A stretch of 64,000 nt of DNA from Heligmosomoides polygyrus polygyrus (taxonomy: Eukaryota > Nematoda > Chromadorea > Rhabditida > Heligmosomidae). The notes under the pieces are model-generated. The model searched no databases. It was given only the letters and a program-made list of their open reading frames with translations, and was not told the origin of the DNA. The stretch lies in NCBI GenBank assembly GCA_947396885.1, contig OX377204.1:90096728-90160727 (forward strand). The letters are read 5' to 3'. The position numbers and the translations under genes were made by a program. This document shows, piece after piece, positions 10,855-22,677 of the stretch (position 1 is its first letter; every line of letters starts with the position of its first letter).

Positions 10855-11925
10855 TAGTACAGATCCTTTATTCCGGCTAACCTTTCGGCGTAACCGCCTT
10901 CTTCAGAGCCTGGAAGAGTCAAGTTGAGTTTGAAAAACCATCCGTCCAAGAGCCATTTCGGACCACAGCGGTGAATCAGAGGTTGGTAGGAGAGGGAGAC
11001 GAAACACGAGGAGGTAACACAAAGAGTCCAGTGCAAATGGGCGAACGGTACCCCTTTTAAGGCGACACATGAGGAGATGAGGTCACCTTCGGTTCACCCT
11101 CCTAGCTAGCCTCTGGCAGACTGTCCTCCGGTTCGAGACCGCAAAGGTCAACGTACGGAGCAAGCTCCTGTATCATTGCTACGCGTTCCTCCTTCCTGTT
11201 GATCGTGGGGTTCCTAGCGGCAATCCACAGCGCTTCTAGTGTTTTGCGCGCCGAGATCTCGAACTCGTGCCAATATCGTCACCGCCACGTCAATGCCCGC
11301 GCCATTGTGACATCGTAGCCTGTGCTCACCCAACGGACCGGCGATATCGCACCTACGAAGCATGCCCAAATGCTCTTTAATCCGCTCCCCAAGGGGTCTA
11401 CCCGTGTCGCCAATGTACTCGCCGTTGCAACCCGTGCATTTTATAAGGTATACCACACCTGAGACCATGCAGACTCCCTCCTTACAGAATGAGCAGATAA
11501 TACACTGGCGAGTCTTACAGCTGGAATCGTATAGTCGATTCCTAACGAGACGTGCCTTGAGATTGGCCAGCGGAACCTCGATCCTGCGGACCATGCTATC
11601 AAGACCAGCTTTGCGAATGCAGTTTCGCACTTCGGTACTGAAATCATCCGAGACAAAAGGCACCATAAAAGGAATTTTATTGTCGCTCTGATGTCTCGCT
11701 GCCATTGCCGGTGTTTGATGGCCTTTAGCCAGGCTCTGCTCGGGATACCCGTTGGACACCGCGATTCGAGATGCCATTTGCAATGACACTGACTTGATAT
11801 CGCTGTCTGAGGACACCGCCGCCGCCGTTCGGAACATGTTCTTAATCGTGGCCCTCTTCGTTTGAGATGGATGAGCGGACCTGAAGCTATTCAATGCTAG
11901 CAAATCATTCTCAATATCTTGGAAG
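10855..11925 (-). pseudogene. Penelope-like element: C-terminal GIY-YIG endonuclease part
   Basis: An open frame of 229 codons (11903-11214) ends in a GIY-YIG-type endonuclease: GVVYLIKCTGCNGEYIGDTG then RPLGERIKEHL. It is preceded by RLVRNRLYDSSC and a Cys cluster (CKTRQCIICSFCKEGVC) of the kind seen between RT and endonuclease in Penelope-like elements. After a frame break, coding similarity continues on the minus strand to about 11115 with an ALWIAARNPTINRKEE-type tail. Towards 10855 lies a terminal segment encoding SEEGGYAERLAGI, like the repeat ends of this class. The RT domain is missing beyond 11925, so this is a 5'-truncated copy. The same family occurs at 30430..33600. Confidence 0.8.
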
Positions 11926-12858
11926 CTATGTAAAGCTAGCCCAATAGTAAAGTGAAGTATTGCTCTTACAATTCTCTTACAAATAACATTATTTATACGA
12001 GGCTGTGCTTAACTTTCTAGATAAATTAATAGTGGGTTCGCTTCGGCTGAATAAAAACTTTTATTTGTAAAAAAAAAATCGTGACCTCTGTTAAAGCAAT
12101 ACGGAACTCAGAAATTTTCGCGAATCAATTTCGGCTCGTGTTCTTAGAACTTGTGATGAAGCCTCCTGATTTGAGAAATTAACTGCAAGTTAGTTTAAAA
12201 ACAAATCAGCTATATTTTGATAAAGTACCTTTTCAGTGTGTCGCTAGTCCTTAAAAAAACACTTTCGCGTCACTCATGGAAGAAATCTTTTCTTGCAAAT
12301 CTTCAAAAAGAGCGCTTCTCCTGTAACATCTTGCGATCAATTAATTTCGGATCTCTTTTACTACAATAGTTGCTTTTCAGTTTTGCTGGTCTTTGAAGAG
12401 CCTACTTTTGCAGTGATTTTTGTGTTCAACTTGTTTTGTACTTCTTTGGGCTCAATAAATGTTCATGTTCATGTTCGTGTTCAAAAATATTAAGTGTGTT
12501 AGATCTGGTGGGAGGAAGACAACGAAAAATGAGAAAAATGAGATTCACAAAACGAACGACCATTGGTAAATTTCAAAATGACATGCAATGTAATTACTAA
12601 ATGAATGATATGCAAAAATCAGTACGTTAAAAACAATATACAAAAAACACATTTTTGTTCACAGCCTAATAAAAACGAAATAAAATCGAAAGAAATAGAA
12701 AAATGGAGAAGTGCAAATATTTACGAAGCAACAAACAAAAGTGAAAATTTAATCAGTTCCGACTCAGAAAGAACTAAAAATGCTATCAGTCTTCCGTTTT
12801 GGCTTTGTTCTCTATCTTAATTTAACTTTTAATATTTGCTGAATGAGCGATATTAGGC
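11926..12858. other. AT-rich stretch without a recognised feature
   Basis: No family is recognised. A short TTCATG hexamer run lies at about 12457-12482. Confidence 0.4.
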
Positions 12859-13154
12859 AGAATTTTCGGTACTAAGCGGGTTGGTACCCGATCTGTCGCG
12901 CAATCCGCCGCATCGCGGCGGGGAGGTCGGACGGCCACGCCCCTCCACCAATAGCTGTCACTCCCCGTTCAAATAGATCAATCGCGCGGGTTCGCGCCAT
13001 ACTTTGAATCCGAACGTACGGAACAATGGGGACAAAAGCGCCGTGGGCGCTCTGCTGGTATTGGTGGAGGGGCGTGGCCGCTTGACCGCCCCACCGCGAT
13101 GCGGCGGATGGCGCGACAGGTCGGGTACCAGCCCCGCTTAGTACCGAATTTTCT
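12859..13154. mobile_element. GC-rich palindromic MITE
   Basis: About 93 bp arms flank a ~105 bp centre. The left arm starts AATTTTCGGTACTAAGCGGG and includes CCGCCGCATCGCGGCGGGG; the right arm is its near-complement, ending CCCCGCTTAGTACCGAATTT. The GC content contrasts sharply with AT-rich flanks. There is no coding sequence. The superfamily is unknown because no target duplication is clear. Confidence 0.7.
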
Positions 13155-13685
13155 CATTTTTCATTGTGCAATGTCCTCAATATGTGCGTGTCATAATCAG
13201 TGAAGAATATAAGTTAAAGAATGAAATAAGTAGCTTATAGAATAAGGATTAGAATAATTAGATTAGAATAAGAATATGGATAAAGATTGAGGGATAAAAT
13301 AAGTAGCCTCCCCTCTTTTACCTTTCCTTGGCAAAACAATTTAATGACAATCCGCAAAGAAAATTGAAGATTGGATTTAGAAAAAAGATTGTGACTTGGA
13401 GGTAGTATAAAGATTCTATCACTAATCAAAAAGGTTAAGGAATAGCTTTCGTGCCGACGGCCCTTAGAGAATATACGACAACGAATCCAGTATGAGCCTT
13501 CAATATGAGCCTTTCGTGCCGAAAATGCGGCCGAGAAGCGCGGCGTCAAGTGCACTTGAATTTCTATCAGCGATTGCCTGCTGATGACAGGCCGCTCGTC
13601 GAATGCTCATCTAGCGCAAATCTATAGCCAGCCACGTAGAGATATGTCGTAACAAACCACTGACTCTAGGGAGTTCCTCTGAGAA
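13155..13685. other. No recognised feature
   Basis: There is a low-complexity AGAATAAG-rich patch at 13225-13280. Open frames here match nothing known to me. Confidence 0.4.
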
Positions 13686-14490
13686 TTAGCGCAAAGGAAA
13701 AGGCGGCGAAGTCAGCGTCAACCATGTCGAATGTCGAAAAGCCGAACCTGCTCTATTGACAAAAAAATTATGTCGAATTGAAGATTTTGCAGTGCTTAGT
13801 GAAAGCTTCTCTCCTCCACCTCGGGTTCTAGATGGTCTCACCATGAAGAAATCACGTTTGTCAAGTCCACAGAAACCATGGAGAATTTTGTGTACCATTA
13901 CGAGGTCGTATATTCTTCGTCTGTATGAAAGCGTCTGTAGCCCAAGTTGTTTGTTTCTTGTATCACTGCTGGGAATAGCATGGTAATCAAAGCCACATTT
14001 CCTAATAAATAGTTTTCTAGTGAAGCTATTTTGGACTTTTTCAAGTCGAAGTATATTTTTCTTCTTAACTGGGTAAAAAATTGTTGTTCCATACTCAAGT
14101 ATCGGCCTAACGTAAGTCTTATAAGCTTTGACAAGGACAGATGGGTTTTTTGTGGAAAGACTTCTAAAGAGATTGTGTACCACAGCTATCGCTTTATTTG
14201 CAATTTGTTCACAATGCGCGTCCAAAGCTAAATTTGCATCGAGGAGGAACCCAAGATCTGTTGTTTGATTAGTGCTTGTAATCTCATTTTCACCTAACTT
14301 GTATGTGTAGCCGGGATTTCTTCTTCCTAAATGGAGCACCTTAGTTTTTTCTTTTGATAATGGAAACCGCCACTCGTGGGACCAGCGATCAACAGCATCT
14401 ATAGCTTGCTGCAGAAGGTTTTGATTATGGATTGGTGAGCTATGGTAAATTTTCAAGTCATCAGCAAAAGCTATGCATTTCACTCCTGAG
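13686..14490 (-). pseudogene. Jockey/CR1-type LINE, RT C-terminal half (5'-truncated)
   Basis: An open frame of 265 codons begins exactly at the RT catalytic box FADDLKIY. It continues through LSKEKTKVLHLGRRNPGY, the YVRPILEYGTTIF block and the KVQNSFTRKLF and HKILHGF motifs to its stop near 13686. The FADD motif and thumb region are intact, but the palm and fingers upstream of FADD are absent. This is 5' truncation typical of LINE insertion. It would act in copying LINE RNA if complete; as it stands it is dead. Clade assignment is by motif style only. Confidence 0.8.
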
Positions 14491-15713
14491 TTCGTTATTA
14501 GTGACGGTAGTAATATAAGGAACTGGTCATCATCTATTCAACACGGCGACATTTCAGTAACTGGAAGCGCCCTGAGAACTTAAATGTTTTGATTACGATA
14601 AACGACATCTCAAGTAATAAACTCATGAATTCTGTATAAGACACATTTTTGACGTGAGTACTGCACAATCAGGCCACATGTTACAAAAAAGTGTCCACCC
14701 CAGTATGATTCACATCACTATTGCTGCCGCCGCTGATTTGCCGCCGTAGCGTTCCGTCTGTAGGCGCTGGACACCCGCCCCTTTCTTGGGGGCGTGCGAT
14801 CTTCCTCTCATTTCCCTTGCTCACCCATCCCCCCCCAACCCGCTATGATTCACAAAGAGTCTAACGGCTGCCTTACGAAACCTTTGACGCGCAAAACAAA
14901 AGTTTCAGCCCCGCAGAACAGCGGCTGCACCTCCTGACGCCGCGCCCCCCAGTAGGGGGCGGGTGTACCCCCTGTCGCGCTGCCGGGAAGGCGAATAGCA
15001 GTAGCCAGAAAGACTTTTGTGCGTTTGACGGGGGGGGGGGGGCAGACATAACTCCAATGCCGTGCGAACCTCCCAGGATGTTGCGCGCGGTGCGCGAAGA
15101 AATTGGACGAGTTGTCGCGGTTCGAATGCTTCCGACAGGGACGGCTGATGACGTCATTCGCGCGCGGTAGTCGCGTCTTGCTGCTGTGCGCGCTAGTGCG
15201 CGAAGGTGTATGCAGACGTCGACAGCGTTGAAGGGGGAAAGAGGCAGATGAGATGAGGATGAGGCAAGTCTGATGTTTCCTGGTAGGGAAATGGAAGCGG
15301 TTGTTAACAAAGCGCTGGCGGAATGAGACTCAATCCATTTCAAATGAGTGAGCGGAAGCGGTCAAGGATTTGGTGAGGAGAATTCAAAATAAGAACAGGG
15401 ACGGAATTACTTACTGGAAGTTTTGGAAGCAAGTGTTTGTAAGCTTCTGTTGGGAGGGGAGGAGGATGAGCTAAAACTTGAATACTCTACTCACATTCTC
15501 TGGATTGATAATTGACTATCTTTAGAAGAAAAGCAAGAAGAACGTATGTTAACCGCGTGTTTAGAAATTATATAAAACTCGAACCACAACGTGAGCAGAG
15601 GAAAACTCGGAAGAATCAGGGAAAAAGTGCGATCGGTATAAGATTTTGACTCAGTACGTGGAGAATAATCCTAAAAAGGACAAAGCAGGATGAAATAGGA
15701 ACCCAAGATAGAC
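14491..15713. other. GC-rich single-copy-looking region, possible promoter
   Basis: From about 14700 to 15340 the sequence is GC-rich with many CG dinucleotides, a TGACGTCA-like site (GATGACGTCATTCGCGCG near 15146), a 13-14 base G run near 15028-15041, and no resemblance to the repeats of this window. A minus-strand open frame of 156 codons (15343-14873) is there, but its composition looks like a chance frame in GC-rich DNA. It could be the regulatory region or first exon of a gene I cannot resolve. Confidence 0.35.
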
Positions 15714-16620
15714 TCTTACTTACTTACTTACTCCCCATTAGCGGGCATCAGATTTGAGGGCGGCCTCGAAGCCGGCGTCGCTGTGGGTGCCATGGAGTGG
15801 CGGGAATCACGGACAATGTTCTGCCATGCCAAACGATCCAGAGCCACTTCTTTCACACACTGTAAACAAAAGCCTCGTTTACTCAAGTCATCTTGCACTT
15901 GCTTTATCCACGTCTTCGGAGCAACTCGCTGGACTTTCCACCCGTTCGGTCTGGTCCTCCACAATAATTTGTTGGATATACGCTGAGCTGCCATTCGGTG
16001 AACATGTCCAAACCACCTCAGTCGGCGCTTCCGAATTTCGGATTCAATGGTGGGCTGGTTGCAGCAGGACTTTCGTATATTTTCGTTCGTAATCCGATCG
16101 CGAAGTGAGACGTTTAGTATTCGTCTGAGGCACCTCATTTGGAAGACTTCTAGTTTTTGCAAGTCAGCTTTCGGAAGCACCAATGTTTCAGCTCCATAAA
16201 GCAATATTGACATCACAATGGATCGAAACACTCTCATCTTCGTTGTCAGCGATACGTTGTGTCTCCTCCATAAGCACCATGTTAGTGAACCGAAGGCCAT
16301 CGCAGCCTTGCCAATCCTGCTGTGAATTTCCGTGGAGCATAAGATTTTGTTCTGCTGTACTAAAGAACCAAGGTTTTTGAACTCTTCTACTTGTTCGATC
16401 TGGGAATTGTTGAGGCAGGATGTGCTGGGTGAGCCATTGGTTGTGAGCGCTTTTGTCTTTTCAGCGTTTGTAGTCAGACCGTAAGAAAGAGCTATAGCGG
16501 CAATCTCTTGAAGAATTTCATCTGCCTCAGCATCACTGTCTGCGAAGATTGCACTATCGTCAGCGAACATGAGGTCTGTAACGAATTGATCTTCTCTAAT
16601 GCTTAAAGGGTCTTTTCCAC
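15714..16620 (-). pseudogene. RTE-like LINE, RT C-terminal part with (AAGT)n tail
   Basis: An open frame of 280 codons (16570-15728) starts at the RT catalytic box MFADDSAIFADSD. It runs through TNAEKTKAL, IHSRIGKAAMAFG, MSILLYGAETLVL, RRILNVSLRDRITN and RRLRWFGHVHRMAAQR, with a final A..RLAWQNIVRDSR segment, and finishes near PANGE. On the minus strand the end is followed at 15714-15732 by (AAGT)n, a short-repeat tail like that of the RTE copy at 43706..44840. Similarity may extend upstream to about 16620. The element is 5'-truncated and not a host gene. Confidence 0.85.
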
Positions 16621-16889
16621 GGGTTCTCTTTGTGCCACATCCCCTCGTCGGTTCGTTTCAGGTTGAGAAGCTTGAACACTGGTAAATTTCGTGCTCCGAG
16701 GATAACTATGCGTCTTAGAGCGCACGCCCGCGTTTCAGCGCCCACGACGTCGCATGCGGCTAGCGCGCGAAGTCGCGTTGGTTTTCCGCCCGTCGCCCGC
16801 CGCTTGCCCCTAAAGTATGCGGAGGCCTTCAAGGCTCTTTCATCACAAAAGGCTTGATTTATAAAAGCCACCTGTCTAGATTCTATATA

Positions 16890-17941
16890 TTAGGTTGTCC
16901 CATAAGTCTTCGCCTTTTTTTTTCAACGATTCACTGCAGATTTCGCCGGCGGTCTCCTGCACAGCGCTGCATAGCTTTCGAAAGAGAATGATTTGCTCTA
17001 TCAGAAAATGTATTGCATTTCTTTTTTCATCATGAAATTTGTCAATTTTTAAGTCGTTGAAGTGAAAAGTGAAAAAGTGAAAAAGTAGCCATTTGCGCAC
17101 TTGTTCTCTCCGCTTGTGTTTGTGATTTTTTGCGAAGCTTTTTATAGCACTTGGAAGACAATGTCCTGTACTACAAGAATATGTGTTGGTCCTGTTTTCT
17201 CACTTGCCCTTTATTGATTTTTAGTCCATCAAATTGGGACGTCCGAAGGAGAATGGTTATTTTTGCCGACAGCTCCTGCTCTGTGGTTGGACTTTTTGGG
17301 TTGGTGTTATATGTCATTCGAAAGAGAATGTCTTGCACTATAAGAATGTGTGTTGCGTTTATTGATTTCTATTGAATGCCAACAAAATGCCAAAAAGAGA
17401 AAAATCGCCTTCACCAACAACTCCATCTCCTTCTTCAGTTCTTGATATTCGACAGAAATCAGCGTGAGCAATAAACGCGACACAAATTCTTACTGAGCAA
17501 GTCATCCTCTTCCAAACGACATATGACGTCAAGCAAAAAAGTCCAACCACAGAACCGGAGTTTTGGTAAAAATTCGGACGGAAAAGTCGGAATTCCCAAT
17601 TTGATGGACTAAAAATCAATAAAGGGCAAGTGAGAAAATAGGACCAATACATATTCTTGTAGTACAGAACATTGTCTTTCAAATACTGTAAAAAACTGCG
17701 CAAAAAATTACAAACCTAAGCGGAGAGAACAAGTGCGCAAATGGCTACTTTTCACTTTTTCACTTTTCACTTCAACGACCTAAAAATTGACAAATTTCAT
17801 GATGAAAAAAGAAACACAACACATGCTCTGATAGAGCAAATCATTCTCTTTCGAAAGCTGTGCAGCGCTGTGCAGGAGACCCCCGGCGAAATCTGCAGTG
17901 AATCGTTGAAGAAAACGGCGAAGACTTATGGGACAACCTAA
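16890..17941. mobile_element. ~1.05 kb near-complete palindrome with mariner-like ends, copy A
   Basis: The ends are TTAGGTTGTCCCATAAGTCT and its complement AGACTTATGGGACAACCTAA, with TA on the left and CA on the right (a probable mutated TA). The two halves are complements of each other for nearly 500 bp per arm. Examples are TCTCTCCGCTTGTGTTTGTG against CAAACCTAAGCGGAGAGA, and CCCTTTATTGATTTTTAG against CTAAAAATCAATAAAGGG. Only about 100 bp in the centre is unpaired; it contains a 26-codon frame starting MPKREKSPSPTTPSPSS. No transposase is encoded. Copy B is at 59664..60713. Confidence 0.85.
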
Positions 17942-20269
17942 CAGATAGCATTGCTAGGGAGTTTGCTAGAAGTCAGGTTCCACATTATAATTCATTTAAT
18001 ACGCTCAGTGGCCCATCAGTGGCCGTTTGCCGCGCATGCAGCGAAAATTGTATTCTCGTACTACCAGCCGTCATGGGAGTTAGCTCTATAATATGCGTGC
18101 GATGAATTCAGAATTTTAAGAACATCGAAATCAAGCCTTCCATAACAACTATCGAATGATACATAGTCAACGCGGGTCAACTCATGAGCAATAAATCGTC
18201 GTCATTATTTCGAGTTTGTTTGTCAGATACAGTAATAAACCTTCGCTAATTCGGCGCACTCTGCAGTAGTGAAAGGGACCCAGCGATGACCTAGTTGACG
18301 AGGACCTGACGCAAAAAGATCAGGAGGATCCCCACCCAGATTTTTTGTTGTTAAGGAGACAGTTCACAGATTAAGCCATTTGTGAGCGGACGACTGTGCC
18401 AATCCTCACGCTGACATCGTCGCAACCATTCTTAAACCTGATTTTTGTTGGCCTTTGTTAAACAGCAGTAATAAAGTTGCTGTTTTTCCCGCTAGTTGTT
18501 TGTATTTGGTGAGTCTGTGACTTATTTGAATATTTGATGTCCATGAAAGTTTGCGTGAATTAAGTAAAAAGTAGCAATGGAATTCAGGGGGTCGGACTCA
18601 TCAACGACAACAGAGAAAATTAACAATTAACAAAGAAAATTACAGCCGAAATCCCTGATAGCGCGGGTTATCAAGCGATATGGTGAGTGATAAGTCGTGT
18701 TATCTAAGTTTTCCGTTGTGAATGCTCTATTTAAGTTATTTAAGTTGTTGATGAATCCGACCCCAGGAAGAAGCAATATCAAATTTTGTACACCGTGGAG
18801 CATAACGGTAATTGAAGGAGCTATCGGCAAGTCATCTTATCAGCTAGCAACAAGACACCGCCTTACCCAGAAAAGGAAGAGAAGGACAAAGATCTGGGCT
18901 TCGTTTTGTCCTCATCTTGACTCCATATGATGCTTATTGTTTGTTTTAACCTCTCTGATATGAAGCTAAATTGCCGGTCCAAGTGAAAACTCTAGCTTTT
19001 CGCAAAAGCTGCATGTCCAATTTTTAACGAAACACTCGAAAAAAGCGCTTTGGTTGAAACTCTCTCAATCAGACAGCTCAATAAAAACGATTGTGCCGGT
19101 GACAAGAGATGATGGCGGTCACGTCTCATGTTCGGAAAAGAAATCCTGAAAAATTGTGATTCCTTGCAAGTATTACACGCTGATTATTGTACTTTAACTT
19201 CGTATAGATTAATAATTAAAGAGCTGATTCCAAGAATAAAGTCCTCTTTAGGTTGGTGAAGCTGTTTTTATAAATATGATGACAATGTACAGAGACGTTT
19301 TGATTACTTCTGTGCAGAACGATTTATTGAGCAGCCTAAGGTTTCTACCCGTTCATCGTCTTCGGAGGCCTAAAAGTACAAAAAAAGAAAGAAAAAGAGA
19401 AGTCAAGTAAATACTGATACACCTCGTAACCTCGTTCGACACAGAAGTAATGGAGGCATCTAGATAATATCGAAGTTTCACGAAGACAGAATTTGGAGAA
19501 TGTACAGAGACATTTATGTAGTGTAAATTAGGAGAAAGAAGAAGGAACTGACGGTCTAGCAAGAAGAATTTCCTAGTCATAGAGCCGACACTAGCTTTTG
19601 GAAACACATTCATACCTGACCCACCTGATAAGAGTAAATTCGCATGGAGAAGATGAAAGTTTCGCCACACATTTTGTATCTCTGCACCATGAAAGAATTC
19701 ATAGCAGGAGCGGAAATGGGCTGCTAAACTCATCGTTCTTTCAAGCACCAAGATGGTTTCAACTAACCCCACGTAACGTTATGGAGGCATCAAACATTGC
19801 GACTTTTAAGAAGAGGCATAGAGAAACAGATCAGCCATCATCTTTTAACATTCCAGATCTCTCTAAGCACTAGCTGTGCAGATTAATGAAGTTCCGGTTG
19901 AGGAGTTCTTGATTCTCCTGACATGTAAAGTTTCGTTCCGTTTTTTATTTATACTACACAAATAAAATAAGTAATCACTGATAGAAGAAGACATGATAGG
20001 ACAATTATGACGCCTCCAGCTTACTGCGTAGTATGGCTCTTCTCGATACATAGCATAAAGACGTTGAGTCACATAGTTCGTAGCAGCAACTTCAACGATC
20101 AGATCATTGCTTCCCGATTTCATCGTAGGAACAGTTTCGAAAATTTCAGGCCCTTACTAACGTAAGTTAACTTATGTTGTTTACCTGTCTACGCATTTCT
20201 GAAACAAAATCACATTTGTTGACTTTGAACTGGCTAAACAGAGGTTTCCGAATGACAAGAAACTCTAAT
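17942..20269. other. Mostly unrecognised; possible LINE tail near 19740
   Basis: I see no gene family from 17942 to 19330. At 19740-19865 the plus frame reads RWFQLTPRNVMEASNIATFK then KRHRE, which resembles the WN.LP....S...FK..L tail of jockey/CR1-type RTs, but the support is thin. The remaining open frames look random. Confidence 0.35.
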
Positions 20270-21049
20270 AAATCGCATATGCACATGACATGGGATTGCT
20301 TGCTCGTGACTGCAACGAACTACAAAGCGTGGCAGAAGCAGAGATGTCAGGTCGAGCCGGATTAGAAATGAATTTCTCGAAAACTAAGTGGATGAATCTC
20401 GGTAGGCCAGCAACCTACACGGAGGGGGAAAGTAATACAAATCGGCAGAAAAATTTTAGAATGCGTCAACGAATTTGTTTACATAGGATGGCTCTTGCCA
20501 TGCCCATGCAATCCACTAAAAGATTCTGAGAAGGTTTCAAACAGGAAGATAAGTCCAAATCAGATATCGACTGTTCCTTCCTCCTAAGACCGTCCAAGTC
20601 CAGCTGAAAAAGAAGTTCGCTAATTATTGCGTGTTCCCTGCTGTTTAATACGGTGGGCATGGTCAGAAGAGTCGGCTTCAAGACTAAGAACCGCTCAATA
20701 AAGACTTGAAAGAGCGATTCCTAATGTTCGTTTAGGGGATAAAATGCGGTCGAGAGTTATTCCACAGATCAACGTTCAAAGAAAGGGTTCACTATGCGCT
20801 CAGAAGGAAGTGAACAAACGGAAGTCGAACATTCATGGGCACGCACTGGAGCTGATCCGCTACCAAATAAAAAAGTAAAAGAAGACCAAGAAAAAGATGG
20901 CTAGATGACATAGCAAGATACAGAGGGACAAGAACAAAAGAAGTCTTGAGAAATTGGACCGCTCTGAATGAAGGCAGTCCGAACAGGAACGCTGAACTCT
21001 TCGCAGAGGAAGTAGTTACTTGTTTGTGCTGTTGCGATAAAAGAGATGT
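20270..21049 (+). pseudogene. LINE reverse transcriptase C-terminal remnant, RTE-like
   Basis: Across frameshifts the plus strand reads LLARDCNELQSVAEAEMSGR (just after where the FADD box would be), GLEMNFSKTKWMNLGRPAT, KILECVNEFVYIG, and near the end RWLDDIARYRGTRTKEVLRN then WTALNEGS. This order (K-W-M, F.YLG, then RW.DDI.R) is that of LINE RT C-termini. It ends in the (AAAT)n run at 21050. Several stops and indels make it an old, dead copy, distinct from the families at 3755 and 51905. Confidence 0.75.
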
Positions 21050-21115
21050 AATAAATAAATAAATAAGTAAATAAATAAATAAATAAATCCCCCCATATAA
21101 TAAATAAATAAATAA
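21050..21115. repeat. (AAAT)n tail or microsatellite
   Basis: Interrupted AAAT units directly follow the LINE remnant, so this is probably its 3' tail. The break is CCCCCCATAT. Confidence 0.85.
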
Positions 21116-21284
21116 ACCCTATCGTTCCAGTTGACGACATCGTCACAGAAGAACATCCGACGTTCAAAAATTCTTTTTAACTAGTTCTGACCATGAACAT
21201 CCTTCCGATCAAAATCATTGCGTTCCGCAAATTTTTTGGGAAAAGTGCTTGCTGCGACATACGACTTATTGTTAGTAAATTTAA

Positions 21285-21520
21285 CGTTCACCCGTATCAC
21301 GCGTCGTCATCGACTTGCTCAAGCGGACGCCAGCAGCGTCTCCATTCGTCCCTGTCGCGTGCCAGAGTGGTCCAATGGATCCTCTTCGCTCGAGGGACAC
21401 GAAGAGCGTCATATCGGTCGTTCAGGGCTTTCACGAAGAAGTCCGAACAACGCGTTGGTGGGCGTCCTGGTGTTCTCTTGACATCCCGCGGAATCCAATC
21501 GATGATGGCTCTCGTCAAAT
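21285..21520 (-). pseudogene. RTE LINE 3' end fragment
   Basis: The frame reads [20 protein letters not shown] then [20 protein letters not shown] and [19 protein letters not shown]. It is the same family as 3755..4225 and 40165..40880, cut to its last ~240 bp. The tail region GTGATACGGGTGAACG parallels the end of the 3755 copy. Confidence 0.85.
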
Positions 21521-22155
21521 TTAATGTTACAGTGAGTCATTTGATTTAGAAACGCTCTAATTCTTTGGATTGTGTATCCGAATAGTTTTGTTTAGTTTTG
21601 TAAAGGGCACAAATACGTGCGATAAATGATTAATGATATACAATAAAAGTGCACCCAGTTTTTGTCAGAATAAAGTTTGAACATCGATAGAACGATATGC
21701 ATACTTGACTTCTTCCCTAGGCTGCATACTCGATAGCAAAACACATAAACGTGGTTGTATGTCGTGTAGTTGCACCATAAACCCGGCATTCAGGTCGGCC
21801 ATAAGCGCGTCTCCAGAAGTAAAAAGAACCAAAGAATGGCTGCGTCGAACTGAAAATCTCGGCATGTCTTCGGCCAGCGGTCCGATCGGGTGCTAATCTC
21901 ATCAGAGGTTTCAAATAATTCGATAGCTGCCCACCAGTTACTCGGAAAGGTCGGACAACATCTACATGTCTCCGATTTCTGCGCAAAGCCTTTCGATTGT
22001 TTTTTCGATTCGGACTAGCTGAAGAGAGAAAAACGTAGTACAAAGGGTAACAGGAAAGGCAATGGAATAGAGGAGTAAAAGAATAAATAAGAAAAACATT
22101 CAGAACAATAGATATTAAAAATTTAGAGGCCAAAATGATAACAATAAAGGATTTT
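21521..22155. other. No recognised gene
   Basis: Open frames on both strands between 21590 and 22166 overlap one another and match no family I know. Confidence 0.35.
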
Positions 22156-22345
22156 AAATGCCCCATGCATTATTCTTCCATGGGACGTCAGTGGAGGAAA
22201 TTTGAATGCGTATTTGGCATATACAATGGCTTGGCCAGCCCATGGAGAAGTCAGTGGCTTATCATTTTAAGACAAGTTTGATGACAATTCACCGACTTCG
22301 GAGTGATTAAAGGCTTGGTTGACCTGGGCGGGACAATTTTTAAAT
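22156..22345 (-). repeat. tRNA-derived SINE copy, diverged
   Basis: Reverse orientation: CCCATGCATTATTCTTCCAT, GGAGGAAATTTGAATGCG, GGCTTGGCCAGCCCATGGAG and GGCTTGGTTGACCTGGGCGG. The head (A box) is missing. Confidence 0.8.
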
Positions 22346-22373
22346 TCAACTCCAACCCTTGGATGTCAAGGTC

Positions 22374-22591
22374 GCTGAACACGAATCTGGGGTTCGTTTT
22401 TAAAGTATCGATCGCCATCAATCGATATTACTAAAATTGTCTACCTTTTGTGGATGTCGTTCAGGCGATCCGAAACTCTAGCCCTGAGGGTAGTCGAGAT
22501 TGCTGAACATGAACCTGGGGTTCGTTTTTAAAGTATTGATCGCCACCAATCGATATTGATCAAATTATCAATTTCTTATGGATGTCGTTGT
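22374..22591. repeat. Direct repeat, ~92 bp unit, period 128
   Basis: Units at 22374-22465 and 22502-22591 share GCTGAACA.GAA.CTGGGG, TTCGTTTTTAAAGTAT.GAT, CAATCGATATT and GGATGTCGTT. There are two copies only. Confidence 0.85.
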
Positions 22592-22677
22592 TGTTTCGAT
22601 TGGCGAAAATGGGGGAAAATAGGGGAAATTACGTCGTGCAAAAACAGCGGAAAATATCCAGATGTTTTCTACGTGAC

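Noticed and set aside
14873..15343. 156-codon minus-strand open frame
   Set aside because: GC-rich composition without recognisable domains or good splice context.
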